Shown one piece after another: positions 10,106-21,997 of a DNA stretch of 64,000 nt; position 1 is the stretch's first letter; every line of letters starts with the position of its first letter. The notes beneath the pieces are model-generated. The model was not told the origin of the DNA and did not search any database. It worked only from the letters and a program-made list of their open reading frames with translations. This stretch comes from Usnea hakonensis (lineage: Eukaryota; Ascomycota; Lecanoromycetes; Lecanorales; Parmeliaceae), in assembly GCA_013423325.1 (NCBI GenBank), contig BLJB01000151.1, positions 124,001 through 188,000 on the forward strand, given 5' to 3'. The position numbers and the translations under genes are program-made.

Positions 10106-12718
10106 TCAGATGATGCTAAGTACGAATCGATCGAAGCGTTTTGGAATAAAGTCCAGGTCCTTACAGACATAGTCCGGAGGAAACATATCATCAAGACTAA
10201 TGTCCCCGGGCTTCCACTGCTCACACGCGACCTCATCAGGCCTCTGGTTTCCTAAGTCGCACAACAGAAGCTCAATGTCTGCTTCTTCTACCGTGCATGT
10301 GCCACACCTCTTGTATTGCCCTTCCGTTGCACCCGTGGGTTCCAGAACAAGGCCAATGATCTCGTCAACCACAGGCTTTTCCTCATCACCGAACCTCGGA
10401 AGCTTATCATTGTAGATGAGTAAGGGCATGAAATACAGCTCTGACTCAGCCGAGATATCACGATCGTCGTCAAGTCGTCCCCGTGATCCTTCTCTCATAA
10501 AAAGCGGGTTATTCTTCGCGCTCAGCAGTAGACGAAAGTCGCGATCTCCGAATGGTCTTGGGCGCTCTGTGTCATTTGAAAGCGTTCCTGCGACAGTGTT
10601 GTTCATCATCTGAATTGGCTCGCGATTCATGTCGTCGTCCTCGTCCTCTGTTGCTCCTTCACCAGCCTCTATGGTGATTTTGAGCAGTGGCGCCTCTACT
10701 TTCAATGTAGCCTTGATCATCGAATCAAACCGATCGTCTGTGAAACTGGCATCAATACTCAGGACTGTAACTGGAGAGCGGCAGGCTCGATTTCGGTGCT
10801 CTCGACTGACAAGGCGCCAATTGAAGTTCGGACTGATGCTACCGTCCATGGAGGCCCAAGACCAGGATGGGGCGCGATGAATGTTCGATCTGTGGGCCTT
10901 GCACGAAGCTGACCATGCCAGCTGATCAATTAAGTACTTTGCCCACATTCCACCCACGTATTTTCCTGCTTCCGGGTGTCTTCGGTGCAGCACTCTAGCT
11001 AGACCAGATAGAGCCGTAAGCTTGTCTGAAACATAAGTCAGGTCACGCGCCGTGTATTCCTGCACTATGGTATCCCATATCTCGAGGAATTTTCGCTTGG
11101 TGACTTCCTTGGATGATTCGAGATCGAACCTTCGCAGACCAAACTCGTAACGTGCCGGCATGTGATCCCGAAACGTTTCAGACGCATGCATCTCCCGACA
11201 CTCCCAAAAAATTTGGTCATTGGCGAAGTGTAGAATGCGTGGTGACAGAAGCCACTCTTGATAAACCCATGCGCGTTTGCTTAATGGCGCCCTGCTAATC
11301 TGGCACATCCATTCTCTCGCATTGAAACATTGGTATGTCCCAGCAGGAATAAGCGAGTGGCCTTCCCGTACCGTAGCACCCCAACGCTTGGTAGTCATTG
11401 GATTCCTGTCTCTGAATAGTCCTTGACTGGAATTCGAGGAGGCTGTGGCTGCTAAATTGACATATGCGTTAGCGTATACTTCGGCCATCTTTGCGGCTTC
11501 TGTCTTCCAGTCCATCTCATCATCTTGCACGATACAAAGAGAATCAATCCATAGATAGCAAACACCCAGATGGCGCGCGAGGAGTATCGTGTCGGCAAAT
11601 GTTCTTGGTAAATCTTCAACTCCTATGGAGGTCATGAAGCTCGACTTGTTCTTCGTTGTAAGCTTGACGGTCATCGCTACTTCTGGTGTTCCCCAAGAGT
11701 GGCTCAGCGTAAGATATCTAGAGCTAGGTGAGAGATCCTGAGATAGGACTAAGCGCACAGGGCTGGCATGTGGATCATTGCCTACGTCGATCAGGCGATT
11801 AGGGAGAGACGATCGGCCCTGTTCAAGTCTCCCGGAATCACGGAGACATGCATGCGAAGTATCGCACTTATTCAACCAATCCATCAGCATCGAGCAATGG
11901 CCAGGTAAGATTGTGGTCGTTGATCTATCCTTGAGCTTTCGAAGATCTTTGGGCAAGTGCGATGCTGAGGACTCGTTTTAGCCAAAATTGACGCATGATG
12001 GATGTTACCTACGCTGTACGGCCATCATTGTAATTCTTATCTCATCCGTGATTTTGGGCAGCAGCCTTGTATTTTTAAGAGATAGATCATAGAATAAAAC
12101 CCTGATTGCGTACACTTCCTTGTCGTTGGGGAAACTAACAACATCGTAGTGCGCCGGGATGACATCCTTGACCGCCAACGGCATAAGGGGAGTTGCAAGT
12201 CCCCTGTGAATCAACAAGCACAGCGGACAGCGTTGGGCAGATCTTTTCAAGAGTTTTACATCCCAATGGCTATAATAGACACCTTTCTCCACCTTAGTGA
12301 CTGGAAGCGCAAAGCTCCCATTGCCATCGAAGATTCGACGGCAAGGCCTGCAGAGTTCTGCGTTATGATCCGAAATGGTCAAGTCTCGCTTTGCATGACA
12401 GGCAGCAGTTTCCGAGACCTTTTCGTATTGCAACGCCAACGCCTTGTTGAGATGTTCTGGCAATGCAGGTGCAGTACTTCTACCATTCCTTGACCGGTCA
12501 ATAAGTGCGCTCAGACATTGACCCTTCTCTTGCTGGGCGGCTCTGAGATTGTATTTAAACCTCGTCGCAGTTGTTGCCCGTGCAGGCGTCGAGAATAATG
12601 CCTCGATGAATAGCTCGTTCACCCCCTCCTGGCTTGACGTGTTGAGTCTCTGGACAATGTTTCTTTCATCTAGATGCTGCATGTTGTCATCCGAACACTC
12701 TCTCCGATCACACCTCAC
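10106..12718 (-). CDS. HET-domain (heterokaryon incompatibility) protein
   Basis: Proposed CDS is complement(join(10106..11964, 12013..12718)), about 854 residues. The intron has donor GTAGGT and acceptor CTCAG and joins phase 1 to phase 1, keeping both frames. Residues ~130-180 hold the C-x-x-C and CPLC-type segment common before HET domains. The HET domain starts around residue 320 with RYLTLSHSWG and continues with LPRTFADTILLARHLG, YLWIDSLCIVQDD and KMAEVYANAYVNLAATAS. HET domains trigger programmed cell death in fungal non-self recognition. Their molecular activity is related to TIR-like folds (known of the family, not visible here). The C-terminal ~400 residues show no domain I recognise. 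The gene looks intact. Confidence 0.9.
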
Positions 12719-13345
12719 AGGGGGGCCTCAAGCTATGATTTTCAGTGCACGTCCAATCCAAAGAGTCGGCGATTTGGCCAAATGTCACCCTCAAGAATCA
12801 AGAATCTATGACCTCCAATGCATACATATACATATGCTGAGATTGCGTAAAGAGGCGGGGGAGACAATGGACGATGACAATGACGACATATAATACTAGT
12901 GTGCAGGCTTGTGCATCCTCCAGGGCAAAGAGCCTGCCATTGGTTGGTGCGTTTCTATGCTGCAGACAATAATGACGTCATCAAAAAGCTTGCTTTCTCG
13001 GGTGGTGGAGGGCGTGATTTTTCGAAAAAAGTGCGCGAAAATTCGCAAGCTTTGTGCATAAGCACGATAAGGCTGATACAGTGATACTGCTGCCTAGTCT
13101 TTACAACCTCTTGTGAGCCCAGGTATCTACTCGCAAGCAGTGAGCAAAGTCTCCAAAACTTCAGGTCACAATTGGCATGCCGCGGCTTGCAGATGCACAT
13201 GCTGAGGCCCCGTATCATGGTCACGAGGTGACAGAGTCTCCATCTGCAGGTTTGTCAACCGCAGCTTTGCATCTGCCTATGGCGGACATCTTGCTTCCCA
13301 GGCTGATGATCAAATCAAGCCTCAACTGAAAGCATTTCACGAAGC

Positions 13346-15412
13346 ATGGGTGTCTTACCACATGAGATTTATCTGCTGAAATTCCCTTACAACGGCGAGT
13401 CGCAGCAAGGTTGGCGATACTCGTTACAGCGATATCCGTGGAAGACATGCCCTTCCTATGATGTACTGGAATACATGGATGTGGGGAGCGACAGTCACGA
13501 TGCCTCGATTCTAATCGATGATGAGCCAACTACGATACAGTCTCCCCTGGCGGACGCACTCGCACATGTCGTCAGACAAGGGGAATCCAGGAGACTATGG
13601 ATTGAAACCCTTTGCCTCGGACATCAACAAGCGTTGAACTCCAAGGAACGCTCTGGGAAGATCAAGTTCTTCCGGACAAGCGCTCAAAACGTGACCATGT
13701 GGATTGGGAAAGACCAGGAGCCGGATGATATCTTGGGTGAATATCTTGGACCCGGAACTGTATCATCTACCGACGCTGCATTCAGCCTCTGCCGGAGTTT
13801 GGCAGAGACTGAAGATCCACGAAAAGATCTTCGGCCTTTGTTAGCTGTTCGAGCGCAGCACAGTGGCAAGGCAGCAAGATGTCATCTGGCAAATTTGCTT
13901 TACAGACCATGGTTCAGAGAGATGGCACTTCTACAAACCAATTACGTGGGAGAGATACCTTCAATCATCGTTACATGTGGCACTAGTCAGGTTGAATGGG
14001 CACAGGTCGAGACTGCAGCCGCGCGAATGCGGATGCTCTGTCCAATCCCAGCTCTTTTCGAGCACAGCTTTATTGAAGTCTTCACCAGTCTCTCACACAT
14101 CCGAAAATGGCTGCACGCTCGGTGAAGATTCGGCTTCGATGATGTTCGGCTGTTGGCGCAGGCGATGTGGTTACAAGAGACTTTATCTACCGAAGACGGC
14201 GCTGCTGATAGCGAGCGAAATCACAATTTACTCTCTTGGATGGGCATGATTGGTGAAATCATTGATTATGATGCTCAACCTTCCATGCCAGAGCTTCTAT
14301 ACGTCTTGAAATTATGGGAGCAAAATCGAGAAGATGAGCTACAAACCCTTGGAAGCTTATCCGATCTTCCCCCGCTAACTACGCTACAAGTACAACAGCC
14401 CGCCCGCTCTGCACCTGATCCAGAGTTTCAAAGTTATTACGTTGCCAGGAGAGTGGACACTCAGCACACGTTACCCTTGCTGAAGCTATTTCCCCACATG
14501 GGCGATGTCGAGTCGCCTCTTCAAGGAAGCATGAGATTTTTCTCTCGAGCTGATCCACCGCCATTCACCATTGTATACAATGCAACTCTAAAAGCTTATC
14601 GCCACAATTCGCTCATCTTAGTCGATGGTCATGCATTATCCGTGCCTAAAGCACTTGAGATTATGCTGCGCTGTGTTCGACAGGCGGAGGATGCTACACT
14701 ACTGTTTATCTGGAGAATATGTTGGGCCCCACACGACGCAACTGTAGTTGATGAGGGGCACGTGTCAGTATCGCTCGCCGACTATTTTGACCAAACTCAA
14801 CAACTAGCAATCGATAGCGATGGAAGCATTGACATGTATGAGATTTTGATGGCTGCTTCTGATCCCCTCGCCAATGATCCTGGAAATGATTCCATGGGAA
14901 ATGACTGGTTGTTGGATCTACTCGACGAGGCGCAAATCAACTATGTGCTGCCCACAAGACAGAGCAGGAAGGAGGAGAAGGACAGGTGAGCAACTTGATC
15001 CAAACTATTTCAAGAACCTCTCTGACTCATACCCAGGGCGATAATGGAAAGTCAAGATGCATTGAGGGCAGCAATTCGGGAAGACATTACAGAAGGATCG
15101 ACCACAGGAGAATCTCCCGAGTGGTACACAGACGAATCAAGCGACGATGAAGATGAGGCTCATCATAGTGAAAATGCAGGTAAAGAGTCGACGGCGTTGA
15201 CGGGACAAGACCTCGCGCCAAACGACAATGAAAAATTGCCGACAGACAATACAAGGGTGGTCTACTTACCACCAGGTACTTTATGGTATGGACTTTTCGA
15301 ACACTTCGTTCAAGAATGGAGCTTCGGAAGCTCATTCACACATAAACAAAACTTTCAGCGTTCTTCTCCCTCTAATATCGCAGCTGTCTCTGCAGAAGAT
15401 AAAATCGAATAG
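13346..15412 (+). pseudogene. Divergent HET-like gene with one in-frame TGA
   Basis: Two same-frame blocks, 13346-14122 and 14126-14985, are separated only by TGA at 14123-14125. A 51-nt intron (GTGAGC...CCCAG, 14986-15036) then joins a last exon 15037-15412 in phase. The N-terminal block has HET-like anchors: PSYDVLEYMDVGSD, SPLADALAHV, RRLWIETLCLGHQ (about residues 83-95) and FRTSAQNVTMWIG. The order matches the usual sequence S-Y-x-W-G, L-W-I-D-x-x-C-I-N-Q and V-x-x-W-L-G, but several positions are substituted. The last exon is acidic. No intron of normal fungal size removes the TGA while keeping the frame. The gene is probably inactivated or truncated at 259 residues. Confidence 0.65.
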
Positions 15413-15891
15413 GGGTGAGAGTCCAGGCACTCTGATGACTTGTGCGGTTTCCAAGCTCCGCTCGTGGCAAGCAAGCTACAGAGCCTTGGGAGAGGAATCG
15501 GTTAGCTAACATGATATACATCTGTGGATAGGTAAGGAAAAAGCGAGCAATTACCCGGCCGCGCTACGGTCAGCGAAACTATAAAGCATGGTCATTCCTA
15601 TAGCCAAACGTCATCCAATGATCAGCTGAGGCCTGCCGTCCCGAATAAAAATCATGGCCCCAATGTATTGGCTTTCCAACTGCTTCCACTTCGTGCAGTG
15701 CTCAATAATGAACCTCCATCCAGGCAGCCAGGTTGAAAATAGTGTCTGAAGCTTTTGGATCATCCAAGTAAGCTAGTGATTCAGCTCGTTTTCAGGACGC
15801 TACTACTGAAGCTGACGCTTCCGGGCAATTTGATGTATCTTTTTGGCGTGCTTGGATCACTTCCATTGAGAGGCATTTGAAAGTCGAGAGT

Positions 15892-17192
15892 TTAGTCGAC
15901 ATTTTCACAAATTTGGTTGCCAATCGCGCCGCTGCTGGTCAGATTTGTTGCACTAGCCCAGGATACCATGCAGCCTCCCAACTGCTCACTCTCCGCGGGA
16001 GGATACACACTCTGGGAGATTCTCATAGTCCCCTCCTGAACCTGCGTTGCCTGCAATCGCAAGGCGATCATCCCAAGAAATGGTCCGGTGATGACTTGAT
16101 GATCGACCGCCTCTTTGATCTGCACAAGAGGGTTCAGCGCAGCTTCCTCCTGGATACTGAACGGATGCCCATCGACCACGCGCTCGAAACTCACGCCGAA
16201 ATAGAAGGGCAAGTCACCCTGATACTCTGTTTTCTTTGTCCAGTCCAGGGATTTGACTGGGCGGGTTAGAGCCATAGTCTGTTGGAAGTCTTTGATTGCC
16301 ATGTCCATGTTAATACTGAGGTTGGAGCTTGTGGAAACTATTGGACTGTCTAAAACTAAATGAAACATGGAACCCTGTATCGCCTTCGTCCCAGACTCTC
16401 CATGACTTGACCGGACCCACTTCACCCAGCGAGCTTGAGATATCAAGAAAATCCGAGTGAGATACTGGTGGGCCCGTCGGGTTCAAGAAAGCAAGGCCGC
16501 ACTTGCGCCTCTCTCAATCGTACTCGCACTGAAACACTGCGCGGATTACTACAGGGTTACAAGCGCCTTCCTACAAACCCAGATTCATTTCTGCTCCAGC
16601 AGTCTCAGCCGTACGACTGCTCCACTCAATCTCCAGATCAGCCACTGTTCGCTTGATCTTTTTTTGAAGTTCTGATAAGTCTTAAACGCTTTCGTCTTAA
16701 TCAACAAGACTACTCCCCAGGAAATAAGAAGCACGTGCAATATTCGGTTTGTCATTACTTGTTTGACGAAGGGGTCAATCCCATGGCGGCCATCGTCATC
16801 GTCTTCTGCTCCGTTGCGATTCTTCTCTTTCTCGTCAATATCATCTCTGCGGCTATGTCTTTAGTCTTGTCGTCGACTTCATCGCCAATCTTGTTGCCCG
16901 GTGTCGCGACATCAATTTCACGACCTTCATGGGTCATAGCGTAGAGAGTTACATTCTTCCAACAATCGGTCCAGTATTCAATCGCCTTAAGAGCCTCCGG
17001 GTGTTCTGGTTTGACGTTCTTGGCGATGAGATAGAACGAACCCCTAGCTTTATGGCCGGACAGAGGTTTGAAGATATCAATATTGGAGAATTGGTCGAAG
17101 GCTCGTATTGTCAAGATGGTATGCCATTTGAAAATTTTGTGCGTTGACACCACTATCGAGTCGCCGAATTTGACGTGGCAGAGTGCGATCAA
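15892..17192 (-). CDS. Unrecognised multi-exon gene (approximate span)
   Basis: Three minus-strand blocks look coding and lie in order. 17192-16755 encodes 145 residues and includes HPEALKAIEYWTDCWKNVTL. A helical block near 16680-16575 includes ELQKKIKRTVADLEIEWSSR. 16446-15892 encodes ~184 residues including EYQGDLPFYFGVSFERVVDG. Charge pattern and the heptad-like middle suggest one protein of ~350 residues with a coiled coil. I could not place both splice junctions in phase, so the span is a proposal and the protein may be broken. No family recognised. Confidence 0.35.
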
Positions 17193-17386
17193 GAGCTGAC
17201 TGCATGATAGTCGAGCGGCCTCGCCCTCTTGACGGTAGTCTGGCCTTGCAATGGTTTCAAATTACTTGTTCCTTCCCTAACGGGAGGGAAACAGTGGGGT
17301 TTCTTGACTTCATAAAGAGGTCAAGACGAGGAAGGAGCTTTCAAAACAAAGTCCGTCTAGAGAATAATTGTCGTAGAATCCTGTAG

Positions 17387-18163
17387 TTGTGGACCAGTCG
17401 TCAGCGTTCGAAAATGCCTCCATCGGAGCTTTACCACCAAAACATCGAAAAGGGGAAAGCTGCTGTCGCCGACTTGGATAAATTTCGCGAAGACTCGTCA
17501 ACTCCAACCTCACTCGAGCCTGCCTATGACATCGAGAATGATACCCTCCGGAGATTCAATCCAGGGGTGATGGAGAAAGTCCTGGCCCATCACGGCATCG
17601 CCTTCTCCCACGTTGAGTCTGTCGAAGCAGTCCCATGAGCCAATACGCATAGAGACGTCATATACATCAATTGGCTTGACCCGACCAATGGCATGGTCAT
17701 CGCCAAACTCAATGACAAAGACAAAGACAAGGCCGCACCCGAGGACAAAATATTTCCGTCAGAGATACTTTGGCGAAGCTGGGTCAAAGTAGCGAAGAAA
17801 AATTCAGTCCCACTCTCGAAGCTGCGGGTCATCACTCGCTATTTTATCATAATTGAAGCCTCGAAAGCCGTGATCAAAGATACGTGGGCGTACTCCGACT
17901 TCACGCGCGATGAAAAATTTCACCGCGAGCTGACGGACACGGACCCGGGGTTTTTCGCGGTGCTTGGGAGTATCAATGGTTACAGTACCATAAGGATGTT
18001 GAGGGACCACCGCCAAGCCATCGGCTTCAGGACAGTGGAACGAGTCCTCCTGTTAAAGACACAGGACGGAGAAATTCCTAAGAACGGACAAGCCCCAACA
18101 TTTATAATACTCCTGTCAAGCCCACGGGCCATGGAGGCAGGGGAAGGGACCCTACAACAGTAG
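17387..18163 (+). pseudogene. Fungal hypothetical-family gene with one in-frame TGA
   Basis: One reading frame runs from ATG 17387 to TAG 18161-18163 and is interrupted only by TGA at 17636-17638. With the TGA read through, the product would be ~258 residues. The second block contains DVIYINWLDPTNGMVIAKL, IFPSEILWRSWVKVA and FFAVLGSINGYSTIRMLRDH. I recall this F-P-S-E-x-L-W / G-T-x-N-G-x / D-H-x-x-x-L-G pattern from uncharacterised proteins in many ascomycetes. No function is known. The only candidate intron covering the TGA would be ~36 nt with a weak donor, below normal fungal size, so I call a nonsense mutation. A perfect hairpin sits on the stop codon. Confidence 0.5.
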
Positions 18164-18190
18164 GCGTTGCAGGACACAGCAACGCCTACT
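18159..18190. repeat. Perfect 12-bp inverted repeat with 8-nt loop
   Basis: AGTAGGCGTTGC (18159-18170) and GCAACGCCTACT (18179-18190) are exact reverse complements separated by AGGACACA. The left arm contains the TAG stop codon of the preceding frame. The arms are GC-rich, so the RNA hairpin would be stable. It could be a 3'-UTR structure, a terminal inverted repeat relic, or chance. Confidence 0.8.
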
Positions 18191-18508
18191 CCGAGGTGCT
18201 GAGCGGGCGACCGACCCCGTCTCAACATCACACGGTGAGCATCCTGATGAGATGCCTTGCTGTCTAAGCCATTCTCGAGGGCACAAACACTGCAAAACCG
18301 CAAGGGCGAAGAGAATCTGCGTACGCGGACACCCGGCGGCCTGAAATAGACCGGGAGTTAGCGGTTATCCTTAAGCGGTTGCCTGTGGACAGAATGAGTT
18401 CCCCGAACAGCAAAGGGTAGCGGACACACTACCTCACCATCTTTCTCGGAGGCAAAATCCGACCTTGCACCTCCAAGCGGTGCCTCTAGGCGCCACTCAT
18501 CATCAATC

Positions 18509-18889
18509 ATGAGTGGTGGCAGAGCAAGGCGGCAAAAAAAAAAATTCGAAAGGAGGGATCAGCTGCGAACGAAGAGCAAAATCAAAGCAAACAATCACGC
18601 AGACGAAGCATTCCGAGAAGTTCATCAATACACAACATACTTTCTCTTTCATGTCGATAACGCTTCAAATTTCATGACCACTACAGCGGCGGCTTCATAC
18701 CTGACGACCTACAGGAAAATCCATTCGAGGAGACCAATAATTCATCAAGTTGTTGGACTCGTCTCTGAACTCCTAATCGATCACCACGAACATCAAAGGC
18801 TCACCCGCGGCAATTATTCTCGCTGCACTCGGCGCACGCATCAGTTCGTGAAAATTGGGACGAGCGAAACGCGAACTGAGTCAGCCTAG
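18509..18889 (+). CDS. Weak hypothetical ORF, basic
   Basis: A 126-residue frame starts with a very basic N-terminus (RARRQKKKFERRDQLRTKSK) and has no recognisable domain. It lies between two degraded genes, and no flanking splice signals were found. It may be non-coding. Confidence 0.2.
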   Translation: MSGGRARRQKKKFERRDQLRTKSKIKANNHADEAFREVHQYTTYFLFHVDNASNFMTTTAAASYLTTYRKIHSRRPIIHQVVGLVSELLIDHHEHQRLTRGNYSRCTRRTHQFVKIGTSETRTESA

Positions 18890-19344
18890 GCGGTTATCTA
18901 CGCTGTCATTGCCGGTGATAGAATCAACCGAAAGTTCTCAATAGCCCACCGAGCCATAGAGTTGACACATACATAAGAGAGAATCAAGAGATCAACCAAA
19001 TTGGCTGTTTTCATCATCAGCTTTTCACCGGAACGCGATCCCCTCGGTATTCCTGTGCGTTCGAAACTTGCACCATTGCTCACCTGTGATTAGTCATCAA
19101 TCAGCCTAAAAACTCAACCTCGAACACAGAAAAGTATGAGTCGGTCTGCTTTTCCATTCAGTCTTCCTTGTTTCCCTTAGATCAATCCAAATCTCTTCTC
19201 AAGCTCTGTCCGACTACCTGACGTACCTGCGGGACAATACCCAGGGAAAGCAAGGAACACAAAATATCCAGTGGAATTGTCCTTACAAGTCGGACGTACT
19301 CAAATCGGTTTAGAGCATTCGCCAAAAAAGCGACAAAATCATCC

Positions 19345-20651
19345 ATGGAAAAAGCTACCATCATGACCTCCTCGGATGATCACTTGGAGGGTTCCTCAGA
19401 AGCATCCCCGGCGCTGCTCCCAGCGACTTTGACAGCCGCCTCCACTGCGCCCTCGGAAGACACTCGCCTCGCCCCCCTCTTTGGCAATGTCAACTATAAT
19501 CCCGCTCCCTGGAGGAATTTTGTGACCCCAGAACCAATATCGGACGAGCTTCGAGAAAAGGTCCGTATAGATCTACGCCAGGAATGATACTCCTCGCGGC
19601 TTTGCCCTTACTTTCGGAGGATGACGCAAGCCAATTGGGTATTATCCGATCAGTGTATAATTCTCCTGGATAGCGAACTTGGCGAGATTGATACTCAGTA
19701 TAAGGCGCGACTGTTTTGCAACAAACCATCTGGATTCTACTGGTCTCGGGACCTTCTCGAAGCTGGAATCCCCAGTTGGAGGACGGGTCCGCCCAACACG
19801 ATCTTCGCCAGCATTTTTGGCGAGTGGCATAGGCTGTACGATAATCAACCCAACCTCGACTTTGGCCACTTTGTCGCCAACCCGATCCGGATTACTGAAG
19901 GAGGTCCAGACACAATTCGAGGTATAATCAAAGCCCATATCTCCCTCTATGCAAAAGCTGAAGTGATCATCTGCGGCGAATTCATCGGCCTGGCAGTGAT
20001 GTGAACTCAGCGGCTCCTGCGGGAGACTTCAGCATACATTCTCTTTATCCAGCCCTGGTCTTGATCTGCGACAGGGACGAGCTCTCCGAGGTTTACTTAG
20101 ACTATAAGAGACCGGACGGATACGTACGACTACGCGACTTCATGCGTTTACAAAGCCTCATAATCGCTCGCACGGGATGGGAACACATGCTGAGTCAGCC
20201 CATCTCCTTCGAAAGTTTACAGAGCAAGGCTCTCCCCTTAGATCGAGCCGATTTTGACGGTAGAGCAAATGTCGACGTCATTCGCGTGCCTCTTCCAGAT
20301 GCCATCCGCTTCGTTGTCGATTTGGAAAAACGGGAAGACGCATTCATTTTCCAAAAATCTGGGTCAAAAAAAAATCCTGTGCCTTTTAGGGTCAGTCTCG
20401 ATCGGTGTCTGCATCACCATTGTTCTGAGGTATTTCGTCCTGAAGGTGGCTGCTGCGGTGACCAGCTGCAGTGGGCAGACCAGCACATCGCCGCGGGTGA
20501 GGAACATGGCTACAAGCGTTGCTCACACCTGGTCGAGGCGCTCCGACGGGTCCAAGCGGAGATGAAGAATGAAACCCATACAACCCTAGCACCTATGTGG
20601 TTTAAGGCAAAAATGGTCGACTATGAAGGTGAACTAGGCGCACAGTTTTAA
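19345..20651 (+). pseudogene. Unrecognised gene with one in-frame TGA and one intron
   Basis: Frame 19345-19921 is open except for TGA at 19585-19587. An intron 19922-20010 (donor GTATAA, acceptor CTCAG) joins phase 1 to exon 20011-20651, which keeps the frame open to the stop. The product would be ~405 residues if the TGA were read through. Visible segments include NYNPAPWRNFVTPEP before the TGA, and WVLSDQCIILLDSELGEID and SVLHPLY-free acidic helices after it. Near the C-terminus lies a Cys/His cluster (CLHHHCSEVF, GGCCGDQLQW). No family recognised. The TGA is not removable by a sensible intron. Confidence 0.45.
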
Positions 20652-21441
20652 GATAGTCCAAGCCCTTACATAGCCGGACACCACGGCTTCAAGACGACCA
20701 GATTCCTTTCTTCGATACGACTGCCAGCTACAGGTCCGAAGCGCAACAGAACTTCAAGACAATGCAATTACCATGCCGTTAGTTCCCGTTTGTGAGAGAT
20801 GGACTGCCAAATTCAATTTGGGAATTTGAAAAGCTTCACATGCCTTCCTGAATTGCAGATCATGCATCAATTGACGCAACTTCCGAGGAACGCAACCCTC
20901 TGACTGAGGCAAATGTCAAAAAATCCCAAAATACCACCATGAACAGCGAAAATGGGTCAGATGGAGAACACTGTCCTTGGGTAGGATGACCGTCCAGACA
21001 TCTTAAGAGGCACATACTTCTGCGAACTTTTGTATGCTCGATTTGAGATATTTCAGGAGCTACAGGAATTTCAGAAGCCTTTTCAAACCAGGTGAAAGCG
21101 CTGGGACTGGCGTTCATGAACTCTTATTGTAGGGTTGAGCCATGCCGTTAGGAAATCAGCACTTCCGCAGTCAGCGAAACAGAAAGGGAATCAAATTGAG
21201 ATCTCTTTCGATACGATGAAATAAATCGGGCATGAAATGCAAGACGCCCCAGATGTGGTGCGCCAAAATGAAGTTGAAGAACCTCGACTTTCGTATCGGA
21301 CCGGTGGTTTCAGCGCTTCCGCAAGAGAACACAATGCAGGATGTGTATCTGTGCTAGGTGCGACCTTACTGGAACAGGCTGGAGCTCACCCATTGTTTGT
21401 CGAAGACCATGCGGCTATTCAGGTGTGGTCGGGGGAATTCT
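20652..21441. other. Gene-poor interval before the AT-rich island
   Basis: Only short frames without motifs were seen here (for example 21237-21443, 68 residues). No RNA gene or repeat was found. Confidence 0.4.
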
Positions 21442-21830
21442 AGTAAATTTATAAATTCTTAATATTCTTACCTTATATGTATTAGAGTTCCGCCTTATTA
21501 AATAATACTAATTATACTAGTATCTTATATAATATTAAATATAAGCTTTCTAAATATTTTTGATATTTTATTTAATCTCTCTTTTATCTTATAGAACTAG
21601 TTATTAATTAATCTTATGATCTAGATTCTAAAATTTCTAATTTAACTAAAATATCTATAAAAATAGATAGTAACCCCTCGAACATATAGTACGATTTATT
21701 CTAGCTAAAAAAATATTAAAACAAAAGGTTTAAATTATAACTTATTAATATATAAGGTAGAGGCGAGATCTAAGTAATATAGCTAGTAATGTTATAGTTA
21801 ATGGTGCTTAGTCTTTCGCTAATTCTCTAG
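21442..21830. repeat. AT-rich island, possibly RIP-type decayed element
   Basis: Base composition changes sharply to long TA/AT runs (TAAATTTATAAATTC, TTATTAATTAATC and similar) for about 390 bp, with stops in every frame, then returns to normal just before the WW gene. In ascomycetes such islands usually mark repeats mutated by RIP (C-to-T at CpA). No parent element can be recognised. Confidence 0.6.
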
Positions 21831-21997
21831 TTTCTCAATGAACTTGACGATGAATGATCTCCCCTTAGCCCCGCACCAGCCACAAATCAACCCAACTTTC
21901 GCTAATCGAGTTGACCCATCTCGCTTACTTATCTCGATCTCTACTCGGTACATTGTCTACTGTCGACCTGTCCTCCTACAACAGCGCCTGCATTGGC

